Counted from the stretch's first letter, positions 1 to 7,588 are shown. The stretch is DNA of 64,000 bases from an uncultured Clostridia bacterium (GCA_934777505.1 CAKVNM010000004.1:62001-126000); one strand, 5' to 3'. Notes: generated by a model from the letters alone, not told the origin. Numbers and translations are program-made.

Positions 1-64
1 GTTTGGCAGAGAAACACCAGTAGATGTTGCTTTTGACCAAATAAGAAAAATCAATCAGTTTTAA
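1..64 (+). CDS. nusG: NusG C-terminal end (partial)
   Basis: Reading from base 2 gives a 20-residue tail (FGRETPVDVAFDQIRKINQF) followed by TAA. The motif FGRETPV is the end of the KOW domain of transcription elongation/antitermination factor NusG. nusG directly before rplK-rplA is the standard bacterial order, which supports the call. Nearly all of the gene lies upstream of the window, so nothing can be said of its start or promoter. Confidence 0.85.
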   Translation, partial: FGRETPVDVAFDQIRKINQF

Positions 65-98
65 TTAATCCAAACTTTATTGTTTGTATTAATAAATA

Positions 99-139
99 GT
101 GGGAGAGGTGTAAATCTTTATGCACTTCGATAAACCACA
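99..139 (+). promoter_or_regulatory. Putative L1-type mRNA leader hairpin before rplK
   Basis: GTGGGA, then a hairpin (GAGGTG pairing with CACTTC, positions 105-128), then CGATAAACCAC. The outer GTGG can pair with CCAC. A very similar element lies before rplA (599-639). Position and repetition suggest a ribosomal-protein autoregulatory site, with L1 the obvious ligand; this is inference. Confidence 0.5.
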
Positions 140-141
140 AG

Positions 142-158
142 ACTCTTTTTATAAGAGT
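142..158 (+). promoter_or_regulatory. Small hairpin just upstream of the rplK ribosome binding site
   Basis: ACTCTT and AAGAGT pair around a short AT loop, ending directly before the AGGAGG ribosome binding site at 159-164. It may modulate access to the rplK start. It is not followed by a T run, so it is not a terminator. Confidence 0.35.
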
Positions 159-169
159 AGGAGGAAAAA

Positions 170-595
170 ATGGCAAAGAAAATTAAAGCAGTCATTAAAT
201 TACAACTCCCAGGCGGAAAAGCAGTTCCAGGTCAAAGCGTAGGTTCTGCCCTTGGACCACACGGAATTCAAACCATGGAGTTCTTGAAACAATTTAATGA
301 AAGAACAGCAAATCAGGTGGGAATGATTATTCCAGTAATCGTTACAGCATACGAAGATAGAACATTTAGTTTTATCACAAAAACTCCACCAGCAGCAGTT
401 TTGATTAAAAAGGCTTGCGGAATTGAAACCGCATCTGCAACTCCAAACAAATTGAAAGTTGCAAAAATCACAAAAGAACAAGTAAGACAAATTGCAGAAA
501 CAAAAATGACTGACCTTAATGCCGCTAGCATTGAAGCCGCTATGAGTATGGTAGCAGGTACTGCTAGAAGCATGGGCGTTGAAGTTATTGATTAA
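170..595 (+). CDS. rplK: 50S ribosomal protein L11
   Basis: 141 residues, the usual L11 length. The N-terminus (KIKAVIKLQLPGGKA) and PPAAVLIKKACGIE are family hallmarks, as is the C-terminal AGTARSMGVEV. L11 binds the GTPase-associated centre of 23S rRNA with the L10-L12 stalk and is needed for stringent-response sensing by RelA. The start is set by AGGAGG at 159-164. It is followed 62 nt later by rplA, forming the canonical L11 operon, and is preceded by a structured leader. Confidence 0.97.
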   Translation: MAKKIKAVIKLQLPGGKAVPGQSVGSALGPHGIQTMEFLKQFNERTANQVGMIIPVIVTAYEDRTFSFITKTPPAAVLIKKACGIETASATPNKLKVAKITKEQVRQIAETKMTDLNAASIEAAMSMVAGTARSMGVEVID

Positions 596-598
596 TTT

Positions 599-639
599 AT
601 GGGAGAGTGAAAATCTTTCATTCACTCGCTAAAACCACA
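599..639 (+). promoter_or_regulatory. Second L1-type leader hairpin, between rplK and rplA
   Basis: ATGGGA, then a perfect 7-bp stem (GAGTGAA with TTCACTC), then GCTAAAACCAC. The layout matches the element at 99-139 although the stem sequence differs, so the structure is conserved rather than the bases. It sits just before the rplA ribosome binding site (AAAGGAA), where L1 binding could block initiation. Confidence 0.5.
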
Positions 640-657
640 AAAAAGGAATTTTAATTT

Positions 658-1335
658 ATGAAACAAGGAAAAAGATATTTGGAGGCTAGCAAACTCGTTG
701 ACAGGTCAAAAATCTATGAAGTTAACGAAGCAATCGACCTAGCACTTCAAACAGCAAAAGCAAAGTTTGATGAAACACTTGAACTTCATGTTAAACTTGG
801 TGTAGATGGCAGAGATGCTAATCAACAAGTTCGTGGCGTTGTTGTTTTGCCAAACGGAACAGGTAAAACTGTAAAAGTATTAGTAATTGCAAAGGGTACT
901 CCTGCTGAAATAGCAGAAAAAGCAGGCGCTGATTATGTTGGTGCAGAAGAAATCATCGCAAAAATCAACGGTGGTTGGACAGATTTTGATGTATGTATCA
1001 CAACTCCTGATATGATGGGTGTTGTTGGTCGTGTTGCTAAAATCTTAGGACCTAAGGGCTTAATGCCAAACATCAAGAGTGGCACAGTAACAATGGATGT
1101 TGAAAAGGCTATTCACGATGTTAAAGCAGGTAAGGTTGAATACAGACTAGACAAAAACAACATTGTCCATGTTATCTTTGGAAAAGCATCTTTTGGAACA
1201 GAAAAACTTGCTGAAAACTTGTCAGCAGTTATGGACGCCATTATCAAGGCAAAACCATCAGCAGCAAAAGGTATTTACTTAAAGAGCGTTGCAATCGCAA
1301 CAACAATGGGACCTGGCATTAGAGTTAGATATTAA
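658..1335 (+). CDS. rplA: 50S ribosomal protein L1
   Basis: 225 residues, slightly shorter than the usual 229-234. Typical L1 sequence: LHVKLGVDGRDANQQVRG, VVLPNGTGKTVKV, then MGVVGRVAKILGPKGLMPN and GTVTMDVEKAI. L1 binds the mobile L1 stalk of 23S rRNA, assists E-site tRNA release, and commonly represses its own operon by binding mRNA. The ATG is preceded by AAAAAGGAATT. It is co-transcribed with rplK and ends at a strong terminator. Confidence 0.97.
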   Translation: MKQGKRYLEASKLVDRSKIYEVNEAIDLALQTAKAKFDETLELHVKLGVDGRDANQQVRGVVVLPNGTGKTVKVLVIAKGTPAEIAEKAGADYVGAEEIIAKINGGWTDFDVCITTPDMMGVVGRVAKILGPKGLMPNIKSGTVTMDVEKAIHDVKAGKVEYRLDKNNIVHVIFGKASFGTEKLAENLSAVMDAIIKAKPSAAKGIYLKSVAIATTMGPGIRVRY

Positions 1336-1339
1336 AAAA

Positions 1340-1366
1340 AGTCCACTTTTGTAGTGGATTTTTTTA
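1340..1366 (+). terminator. Terminator of rplK-rplA
   Basis: TCCACT pairs with AGTGGA around TTTTGT and is followed by seven T. It lies 5 nt past the rplA stop. Confidence 0.9.
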
Positions 1367-1432
1367 TGCAAAAAAATTAGCCATTAAACGAACAAATATA
1401 TCAATAAACTGTAACAAAGTGTTAACAAACTA

Positions 1433-1461
1433 TTGACAAACTATCTAATTTTGTGTATAAT
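1433..1461 (+). promoter_or_regulatory. Sigma-A promoter of rplJ-rplL
   Basis: Consensus -35 TTGACA (1433-1438), 17-bp spacer, consensus -10 TATAAT (1456-1461). Both hexamers are perfect, as expected for a highly expressed ribosomal unit. Confidence 0.93.
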
Positions 1462-1483
1462 CTCTCAGTAAATAAATAAAATA

Positions 1484-1600
1484 TCTATGCCAAAGACCGC
1501 AAGTGTTGAGTTTTCAACTTAAATTATTATAGGCTTGCCGAGGTTAAAGAATATAGTGAACTCTTTTTGTTCCTTATGCTTTTGGCATAAGGAATTTTGT
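1484..1600 (+). promoter_or_regulatory. L10 leader (rplJL autoregulatory RNA) with attenuator hairpin
   Basis: The motif CCAAAGACCGCAAGTG, followed later by GGCTTGCCGAGGTTAAAG, matches the conserved core of the bacterial L10 leader. It ends in a perfect 10-bp hairpin (TTCCTTATGC with GCATAAGGAA, 1570-1594) and TTTTGTT, which looks like the regulated attenuator. In the known family, L10 (with L12) binds the leader and lowers expression of rplJ-rplL. Confidence 0.85.
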
Positions 1601-1633
1601 TATTTATAACACATTATAAAAGGAGGAAATATC

Positions 1634-2113
1634 GTGAACGAAAATTTACAACAAAAACAACAAGTAGTTGCTGAAATCAAGGATAAGTTTTCAAGAGCAA
1701 AAAGTTTGGTATTCGTTGAATACGCTGGAACAACAGTTTCACAAGTAACAGCACTTAGAAGCAATATTAGAAAAGCCAACGCAGAATACAAAGTTTACAA
1801 AAACAAACTTATGCTAAGAGCACTTAAAGAACTTGGTATCACAGGAGTAGATACTCTTGAAGGCACAACCGCAGTTGCAATCAGTTATGATGACGAAGTT
1901 GCACCAGCAAATGTTGTTGTTAACGCAGGAAAAGATAATGCAAACCTAAAAGTTAAGTTTGGTATTATCAATGGTCAAGTTGTTGATGCAAACTATGTTA
2001 ATGTTTTAGCAAGCATTCCATCAAGAGATGTTCTTATTGCTCAATTACTTGGTATGTTGCAAGCACCAATTAGAAACTTGGCTTGCACATTAAAGGCTAT
2101 TGCAGAAAAGTAA
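1634..2113 (+). CDS. rplJ: 50S ribosomal protein L10
   Basis: 159 residues. N-terminal KDKFSRAKSLVFVEYAGTTVSQVTALRSNIRKANAEYKVYKNKLMLRA is the L10 rRNA-binding domain; the C-terminal helix (LLGMLQAPIRNLACTLKAIAEK) anchors L12 dimers. L10 forms the base of the ribosomal stalk. The start codon is GTG, 9 nt after AAAGGAGG. It follows the L10 leader and is 45 nt upstream of rplL. Confidence 0.95.
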   Translation: MNENLQQKQQVVAEIKDKFSRAKSLVFVEYAGTTVSQVTALRSNIRKANAEYKVYKNKLMLRALKELGITGVDTLEGTTAVAISYDDEVAPANVVVNAGKDNANLKVKFGIINGQVVDANYVNVLASIPSRDVLIAQLLGMLQAPIRNLACTLKAIAEK

Positions 2114-2158
2114 TAGTATCAATCAAAAAATTATTTAAAAATTAAGGAGAAATTAAAA

Positions 2159-2533
2159 ATGGCAGATTTAAGCAAATTTGTAGAAGAAGTTAAAGGTCTA
2201 TCAGTTGTAGAACTTAATGACTTAGTTAAAATGTTAGAAGAAGAATTTGGAGTTAGCGCAGCAGCTATGGCAGTTGCAGCTCCAGCAGCAGGTGCTCCAG
2301 CAGCAGCCGCAGAAGAAAAGAGTGAATTCAATGTTAACATCACAGCAGTTGATGCAACAAAGAAAATCGCAGCAATCAAGGTTGTTAGAGAAATCACAGG
2401 TCTTGGTCTTGGTGAAGCAAAGGCATTGGTTGACGGTGTTCCAAGCACAGTTAAAGAAAATGTTCCAACAGAACAAGCAAAGGCTATGAAAGAACAACTT
2501 GAAGCAGCAGGTCTTACTGTTGAACTTAAATAG
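2159..2533 (+). CDS. rplL: 50S ribosomal protein L7/L12
   Basis: 124 residues. N-terminal dimerisation helix (VEEVKGLSVVELNDLVKMLEEEFGV), Ala/Pro-rich hinge (residues about 37-55), and C-terminal factor-binding domain with IKVVREITGLGLGEAKALVDGVP. L12 recruits and stimulates the translational GTPases on the stalk. AAGGAG lies 9 nt before the ATG. It is the last gene of the rplJL unit, closed by a terminator. Confidence 0.97.
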   Translation: MADLSKFVEEVKGLSVVELNDLVKMLEEEFGVSAAAMAVAAPAAGAPAAAAEEKSEFNVNITAVDATKKIAAIKVVREITGLGLGEAKALVDGVPSTVKENVPTEQAKAMKEQLEAAGLTVELK

Positions 2534-2558
2534 TAGTTTATTTATAATGTGTTAAAAA

Positions 2559-2584
2559 AAATCACCCAATCGGGTGATTTTTTA
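2559..2584 (+). terminator. Terminator of rplJ-rplL
   Basis: ATCACCC pairs with GGGTGAT around AATC, with A-rich upstream and T-rich downstream flanks, so it may act in both directions. Confidence 0.88.
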
Positions 2585-2692
2585 TTGCTTGTTTAATTTT
2601 AATAAAGATAGAAACCGTTTTTACAAAAATCAATTTTCTTCAAAAAATATCAAAATTTTTAGATATTTTATAGCAAAACATCAAAAAAATGA

Positions 2693-3007
2693 CTATTTTT
2701 CGATAAATGTTCCGCAAATTCCATCTTTTTTGCCGTCCAAAATTGTTATTCCGTTGGCTGTGCATTTGCCGTCTTTGTTGAACAAGCAGTGAGCGTGACA
2801 CAAAACTTCTATGTTGGCTTTGGCTCTAAAAGGAGCAATCTCTGGCGATTGTTCAAACATGGTGTTTGAAAGTTTTTCAATCCCGTCCTTGTTTTTGTCG
2901 TGTTCGTAAGTTCGGCAGTCGGTGCATTTGCTAACATGAATGCCGTTTGCCTTGCAAGAATATCTGTCGTTAAACTTGCAGTTTGTTTTGTTACATCTTA
3001 AATCCAT
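2693..3007 (-). CDS. Tandem DUF1540 cysteine-rich protein
   Basis: 104 residues containing two copies of a small Cys motif: CNKTNCKFN...CKANGIHV...C.T at residues 4-33 and CHAHCLFN..GKCTANGITI...CGTF at residues 70-101. This spacing is that of DUF1540, a short domain frequent in Firmicutes, probably a metal-binding knuckle with no established function. The ATG follows AAGGTG with good spacing. It stands alone, convergent with rplL and divergent from rplI. Metal binding is inferred from the Cys pattern only. Confidence 0.75.
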   Translation of the reverse strand: MDLRCNKTNCKFNDRYSCKANGIHVSKCTDCRTYEHDKNKDGIEKLSNTMFEQSPEIAPFRAKANIEVLCHAHCLFNKDGKCTANGITILDGKKDGICGTFIEK

Positions 3008-3110
3008 TTTTCACCTTCCTAGGTTATAATTTTTGCCAAAACATAGTGATTATATACAAGTTTTTGTTTGTCAATAATGTTTTTGAAAACTTGTAAAACA
3101 CAATCAAGTA

Positions 3111-3139
3111 TTGACTAAATTTTTTGTTTGATATATAAT
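3111..3139 (+). promoter_or_regulatory. Promoter of rplI
   Basis: -35 TTGACT (3111-3116), 17-bp spacer, -10 TATAAT (3134-3139), 20 nt before the rplI start. Confidence 0.88.
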
Positions 3140-3158
3140 ATACGCAGGAGAGAAATCT

Positions 3159-3602
3159 ATGAAAGTAATTTTATTAGTTGATGTTAAAGGCACAGGCAAA
3201 AAAGGAGATGTTTGCGAAGTTAGTGCAGGCTACGCTCAAAACTTTTTGCTAAAAACAAAAAAGGCAAAGATTGCTGACAACACTGCTCTAAACGAAAACA
3301 AACAAGCAAAGCAAGCAAAAGAATATCACTACGAGCAAGACAAGTTGCGTGCTCAGGCAATGAAGGAAAAACTTAATAATGTTGAAGTTTTTGTTTCAAT
3401 CAAGGGTGGAGAAAACGGAAGAACTTTTGGCTCTGTTACAACCGCAGAAATCGCTCAGGCTCTAAAACAACAAGGCTATGAAATCGACAAAAAGCAAATC
3501 AATCTTGCACAATCTATTAAAAATGCAGGCACTTACGATGTTGAAATTAAGTTGTTTGTTGGCATCACTGCAAAAATCAAAGTGATAGTTGAAGTTAAAT
3601 AG
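3159..3602 (+). CDS. rplI: 50S ribosomal protein L9
   Basis: 147 residues. The signature MKVILLVDVKGTGKKGDVCEVS.GYAQNFLL is the L9 N-terminal domain, followed by the long connecting helix (residues about 40-74) and a C-terminal rRNA-binding domain. L9 bridges domain V of 23S rRNA and the L1 stalk and influences frame maintenance. The ribosome binding site is AGGAGAG. The next gene begins 15 nt after its stop, so the two proteases below may be co-transcribed with it. Confidence 0.96.
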   Translation: MKVILLVDVKGTGKKGDVCEVSAGYAQNFLLKTKKAKIADNTALNENKQAKQAKEYHYEQDKLRAQAMKEKLNNVEVFVSIKGGENGRTFGSVTTAEIAQALKQQGYEIDKKQINLAQSIKNAGTYDVEIKLFVGITAKIKVIVEVK

Positions 3603-3617
3603 GGAAGACAGTAAAAC

Positions 3618-4466
3618 ATGGGAAGTTACAAAAATTTAGTTAAAGACGATATGCTTTCACAAAACACGCTCGACAAGGTGTTTCTTGACAGTGAAAAAAT
3701 TAAAAAATTGAAAGCAAACAGAAAGAAAAAAAATGATAAAATCAAAACCATTTGCAGTTATACATTTTGTATATCGTTGCTATTTGGCGTTGGCGGAACA
3801 ACAGTAAATTCTTGCGTGCAATCATTTGATAGATTTTCGGGAGTCAACACAAATTTGATTCGTAAAACAGTGTTCCAAACACCAGTTTGTTTAGATACAA
3901 AAGACGGCGAAGTTTTGATTAATATCAAAGATGCCTTTACAGACACACAAAAGCAACAAATTGTTGATGGAATTACAAAACTTGACAACATTCTTGATGG
4001 AATCAACTATACTGTTACATTTGAAGATAAAGATGTAAAAAAAGCAATCAATATCACAAGTGCGGATTCAACTATCATTAAAAACGCTATGGCAGAAACC
4101 AGAAGTTATATCAATACTTTTACAGCAAGAGTAACATATCCAATGAGTATTGTTGTTAATAGCGATAGCATACGAAAAAATCCAAAGGCTCTAACAAGAA
4201 TAATTCAACACGAACTTTTGCATACACTAGGTTTTGAAGATTTGTATGACAATGACCATTTTGGATGCATGATGTATTATAGTTATACTCCACAGGATAA
4301 GTATTCGCCAGAAGAACTAGCAATATTAAAACAAGTTTACTCCAAAGACTTTACAGGATTAAAAGAGTCTAGACCAACAACAATTATTAGACCAACCGAA
4401 CTAGAAGTAATCGACAAAACCGAAACAGAAACTTCTAGCGAACAAGATTCACAACTAATTTTTTAG
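3618..4466 (+). CDS. Membrane-anchored metzincin-like zinc protease, copy 1
   Basis: 282 residues. A basic N-terminus (residues 30-42) is followed by one hydrophobic segment (about 43-62), then an extracytoplasmic domain. The zinc motif HELLHTLGFED (about residue 194) is HExxHxxGxxD, with Asp as possible third ligand as in snapalysin (M7); CMMYY follows as a possible Met-turn. The C-terminal tail is Glu/Thr-rich. The neighbouring gene is a clear paralogue. The substrate is unknown. The family is inferred from motifs, since overall similarity to named proteases cannot be judged here. Confidence 0.6.
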   Translation: MGSYKNLVKDDMLSQNTLDKVFLDSEKIKKLKANRKKKNDKIKTICSYTFCISLLFGVGGTTVNSCVQSFDRFSGVNTNLIRKTVFQTPVCLDTKDGEVLINIKDAFTDTQKQQIVDGITKLDNILDGINYTVTFEDKDVKKAINITSADSTIIKNAMAETRSYINTFTARVTYPMSIVVNSDSIRKNPKALTRIIQHELLHTLGFEDLYDNDHFGCMMYYSYTPQDKYSPEELAILKQVYSKDFTGLKESRPTTIIRPTELEVIDKTETETSSEQDSQLIF

Positions 4467-4476
4467 GAGAGAAAAA

Positions 4477-5265
4477 ATGAGAAGAAAAAAAGATGAATAC
4501 AAAATTGCAGATGATGAATATGCTGACTACGAAGCATTAACATGGAAAGACAAAGCACTCAATATTATTCTAGGATTAGAAATTACAGTTGTAATTGGTG
4601 CTATAGCAGGTGGTGTTGCAGGAAAAATTGTTGCCGACAACAGATTTCAAGGCGTTGATGAATCAAGGTTTATCAAAACAATTTTTAATGTCCCAGCACA
4701 CTTGCCAATTTCTAATGGAGAAGTTCATTTGAACATTCTTGATGAATTTTCAGATGAAGAAAAAATGCAACTTGTAGAAGGTATTAGAAGTCTTGATGAA
4801 GATGCATCTGGCTTTAACTACAAAATCACATTTGATAATAATGAAATAACAAAAGGTATCAATATTAAAACAAAAAAGCATGTTGAAAAAGATAGTGATT
4901 TACAAGTTATTGCGGATACTTCATTGCGTATGGGCTTTTTGTCTGCAACGATAAAATATCCTATGTCAATTTCGTTTGATATGGAAAATGTGCAAAAATA
5001 TAAAGCAAATATTTCAACTGTTGTAAAACATGAATTATTGCATACTCTTGGTTTTGCTGACTTGCGAGAAGATAAAGACAGACATGAGTTGATGTACTAT
5101 TGCTGTGGTGAAGATTTGAGTCTTACTGATGAAGAGAAGAAAACTTTGAACACAGTATACTCACCTGCAAGAACAGGATTATATCAAGTTGATTATCCAA
5201 CGAGCATAAAAGTTGTTGAGAATAAAAAAGTTGAAGAAGCAGAAGAAGAAATAGTTTTACAATAA
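4477..5265 (+). CDS. Membrane-anchored metzincin-like zinc protease, copy 2
   Basis: 262 residues, paralogue of the gene 10 nt upstream. They share GEVxxNIxDxFxDxxKxQxVxGIxxLD, YPMSI and HELLHTLGFxDL. A hydrophobic segment (about residues 30-50) anchors it after an acidic/basic N-terminus. HExxHxxGxxD (around residue 188) is followed by ELMYY, again Met-turn-like. Ribosome binding site TTAGGAGAG. The tail ends with an acidic stretch (VEEAEEEIVLQ). A tandem duplication with diverged tails suggests two related substrates or locations; the role is unknown. Confidence 0.6.
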   Translation: MRRKKDEYKIADDEYADYEALTWKDKALNIILGLEITVVIGAIAGGVAGKIVADNRFQGVDESRFIKTIFNVPAHLPISNGEVHLNILDEFSDEEKMQLVEGIRSLDEDASGFNYKITFDNNEITKGINIKTKKHVEKDSDLQVIADTSLRMGFLSATIKYPMSISFDMENVQKYKANISTVVKHELLHTLGFADLREDKDRHELMYYCCGEDLSLTDEEKKTLNTVYSPARTGLYQVDYPTSIKVVENKKVEEAEEEIVLQ

Positions 5266-5267
5266 AA

Positions 5268-5292
5268 AAACAGGAATTTTCCTGTTTTTTTG
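5268..5292 (+). terminator. Bidirectional terminator after the protease pair
   Basis: AACAGGA pairs with TCCTGTT, flanked by A7 upstream and T7 downstream, between convergent genes. Confidence 0.88.
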
Positions 5293-5313
5293 TGCTTTTT
5301 TATTAAATTTTTG

Positions 5314-6354
5314 CTATTTTCTAACTCTTTGATAGAAAACTTCGCCTTCTTGGCTCTTAAAGTAAACGCCGATGATTTTCTTTTTCTTTGCATTGATGAT
5401 AGAGAACACGGCTCTTTTTCTTGCGCCACCATAAATATTAACAGTGGTGGTGTCGCTCTTTACAAACACATTATATGCTCTAATTCTGCCCATATTGTCA
5501 ACCACGGTTATGCCGTCATAGTTGAGCATATCCAAGAACAAATTGCTCATTCCAATAAGTTTTGCTTCACTCGCACTTTTGGATTGAGTGAATAGTTTAT
5601 TAAAGCAGATTGGTTCTTTTAGCCAAATTCCGTCTTTCAAAAAGCCGTCATCTTCGTAGTTTTTGTCAATAACAACGCAGATAGTGCCATGAACATTTTT
5701 AAACACATTTTCAAAAATATTGCCGTAGAGAGTTTTAATTTCTTCTAACTTTTTCTTTGTTGTTCTAAGTTTAGAAAAACTTGCGTCCACAAACTCGTTG
5801 ATTTCTTCTTTGTAATTCAAAACTTTTTTGGTACATAGACCAAAGTTGATTCTAAGTTCGTTTTCTTTTAAGCCTTTAACAATAATGCAACTGTTTGTGT
5901 AGGCACTGGTTAAAAACGCATGGATTTTGTCCGCCTTTTCTTTTAGTGACCTTTTTTCAAACAAGATTGTGTTAAAATTTTTGTCTTTAATAGAATTAAT
6001 GCATCTGTATATTCCATATACCAATTTGCCGTTTTCTTCAACATTGATATAAATATTCCAGTCGTGAACGCAGAAAGGGGCAAGTGCTTTCATTCTAGAG
6101 ATGAACATACCTTCGTTTTCGTCATGGAACATTTCAAGAGTGTAGGAGTTTGGAATGGCTCTATCGATACTTTCGATGTCGTTGGTTATCAAAATGTTTG
6201 GCTTGATGCAAGTGCCTTCTTCTTCGTAGTTTGTTAGTTTATTAAAAAAATTTATGTACTGATTGAGCAATCCTTGTGGAAAATTCTCCCACTCCATGTT
6301 GATAAAATTAATCAAATTATCGCTAGCACTTTGATAAAAAATGTTTTCAAGCAT
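5314..6354 (-). CDS. Orphan protein with diadenylate-cyclase-like C-terminal domain
   Basis: 346 residues. The last ~120 residues read like a DAC (DisA_N/CdaA) domain: GTICVVID...LKDGIWLKEPI, then NYDGITVVDNMGRIRAY (DG at about residue 280; canonical DGA), then GGARKRAVFSI (canonical GTRHRA) and a final strand pattern close to the CdaA IIVSEETG segment. The DGA Ala is Ile and the RHR His is Lys, so activity is uncertain. The N-terminal ~220 residues are unrecognised and may be sensory (Aravind-type DACN domains are a precedent). There is no membrane segment. Monocistronic, weak ribosome binding site (AAGGAA). Confidence 0.6.
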   Translation of the reverse strand: MLENIFYQSASDNLINFINMEWENFPQGLLNQYINFFNKLTNYEEEGTCIKPNILITNDIESIDRAIPNSYTLEMFHDENEGMFISRMKALAPFCVHDWNIYINVEENGKLVYGIYRCINSIKDKNFNTILFEKRSLKEKADKIHAFLTSAYTNSCIIVKGLKENELRINFGLCTKKVLNYKEEINEFVDASFSKLRTTKKKLEEIKTLYGNIFENVFKNVHGTICVVIDKNYEDDGFLKDGIWLKEPICFNKLFTQSKSASEAKLIGMSNLFLDMLNYDGITVVDNMGRIRAYNVFVKSDTTTVNIYGGARKRAVFSIINAKKKKIIGVYFKSQEGEVFYQRVRK

Positions 6355-6538
6355 AATTAATCACATTCCTTGTTTGTTTTTGTATATTTTTTTGGGTAAA
6401 ACCGCCCGAAATTCTTTTTTTCAGTGTAGCAAAAAAGGTGGACAAAGTAAAGTGTTTTAAAAAAATTCTATTCACAATTTTTGCGGTGTTTTTAAAAAGT
6501 AAAGATTAACGCTTTATTAATTTAAAATATAACAAAAA

Positions 6539-6566
6539 AGGCTATCTTAGTTTACTAAGACTGCCT
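6539..6566 (-). terminator. Terminator of yabP-yabQ-divIC
   Basis: On the minus strand AAGGC-A-GTCTTAGT pairs with CTAAGA-TA-GCCTT and is followed by TTTTTG. The core is the palindrome TCTTAGTTTACTAAGA that also occurs twice near 51.0-51.3 kb. Confidence 0.8.
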
Positions 6567-6883
6567 TAATATAACACTTCTTCGTTATCATATTTCATGT
6601 TTTCGTTTTCCTTGCATTTGTCTTCAACATATTGGTTGTAGTTGTCTTCAAGGTCTTTTTTAAAATCGCTTTTTTCGTTGTACTCAGTTTGGGCTTTGCC
6701 GTATTCGCTATCAAGGGCATTGCTTTGATTTGTTAGTTTTGCAAGGCTGATATATTGAACAAGTAGCACAACGCCAAGCACAATCATCACGCTAAACGCT
6801 AGGTATTTTACAAATTTCCAAACTCTTGAACTATCCATCACTTCAACAATTTTTGCATAAGTCTTGATTTTGGCTTTGTGCAA
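6566..6883 (-). CDS. divIC: Septum formation initiator, DivIC/FtsB family
   Basis: 105 residues: short basic cytoplasmic tail, one membrane segment (about residues 26-46), then a coiled-coil (LTNQSNALDSEYGKAQTEYNEKSDF) ending in an acidic tail. This is the DivIC/FtsB plan; the protein bridges FtsL and the divisome. The order yabP-yabQ-divIC matches Bacillus. The start used is TTG at 6883 after GGAGAA, overlapping yabQ by 46 nt. The alternative is ATG at 6838, which overlaps the yabQ stop as TGATG and gives 90 residues. Confidence 0.8.
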   Translation of the reverse strand: MHKAKIKTYAKIVEVMDSSRVWKFVKYLAFSVMIVLGVVLLVQYISLAKLTNQSNALDSEYGKAQTEYNEKSDFKKDLEDNYNQYVEDKCKENENMKYDNEEVLY

Positions 6884-7218
6884 AAAATTCTCCTATAAAT
6901 TTTTACACAACCATTATACAAGAATAAAAATATTTTTTCAACTAAAAATCCTATCGAAATATGTTCAATAATGTTGCCAAGCACAAAAGCAATCAACAGG
7001 TAGAGCCTAAACTCGCCAAAATTTAACAAGTTTTTTGCTAGAACAAAAACAACTGCGCAAAAAGTGACAAAAGCAATGTCGGTGGCAAGGCAAACAAATT
7101 TTTGATTGTTAAATGTTTTGCAAACAAGATTTTTTGCTTCAAATACTGCGCCCGACAAAACGCCAAAGTATAACATTCCCAAAAAGATTAGGGGTTGGCA
7201 AAGTGTTTCGTAAAGCAT
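6838..7218 (-). CDS. yabQ: Spore cortex biosynthesis protein YabQ
   Basis: 126 residues, strongly hydrophobic with about four membrane segments, then a basic tail (KIYRRIFCTKPKSRLMQKLLK). The pattern D..F.........NLLNFGEFRLYLLIAFVLG is the YabQ core. In Bacillus YabQ is a mother-cell membrane protein needed for cortex formation. The start is ATG at 7218 after AGGT, 7 nt beyond the yabP stop. It ends with TGA, good evidence that TGA is a stop codon here. Confidence 0.8.
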   Translation of the reverse strand: MLYETLCQPLIFLGMLYFGVLSGAVFEAKNLVCKTFNNQKFVCLATDIAFVTFCAVVFVLAKNLLNFGEFRLYLLIAFVLGNIIEHISIGFLVEKIFLFLYNGCVKIYRRIFCTKPKSRLMQKLLK

Positions 7219-7225
7219 GGGCTAC

Positions 7226-7504
7226 CTATGAAAAAATCCTTTTAAAAAAGTTCTTGCCAGATTTGTTCGAGTTAAGTTTGAGCGACTTAACTTCGCCTTC
7301 GATGTCGATAAGACCCGCTGTGGTGTCGAGTTTTAAAACATGAAGTCCGCTCCCTTCCAAACTTGCAGGCTCGCCACAAATCGTCATGTTGATGCATTGC
7401 TCGGTGGCGCTAATCACTTTTGTTACTCCTGCAATGCTTGTTTGATTTTTGTTGGTTATAACAATTTTGGAATTTTTTACTTTTTCAACCGTTTGATTTT
7501 CCAC
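7226..7504 (-). CDS. yabP: Sporulation protein YabP
   Basis: Chosen start is GTG at 7504, preceded by TTGGAGAG with 7-nt spacing, giving 92 residues, the usual YabP size. An upstream in-frame ATG at 7663 would add 53 residues of unlikely sequence. The core SKIVITNKNQTSIAGVTKV and LKLDTTAGLIDIEGEVKSLK match YabP/YqfC, small coat- or cortex-associated proteins made in the mother cell. First gene of yabP-yabQ-divIC and divergent from spoIIE across a 192-bp gap. Confidence 0.82.
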   Translation of the reverse strand: MENQTVEKVKNSKIVITNKNQTSIAGVTKVISATEQCINMTICGEPASLEGSGLHVLKLDTTAGLIDIEGEVKSLKLNSNKSGKNFFKRIFS

Positions 7505-7588
7505 ACTATCACTCTCCAATTTTTGATTTATATATTTTATTTTATATGTTACTAAGATATGCAAATAAAATTTTAAAAATCCCGCAAT

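Noticed and set aside
200..625. 141-codon minus-strand frame opposite rplK
   Set aside because: Cys/Phe-rich shadow of a highly conserved ribosomal gene, with no ribosome binding site.
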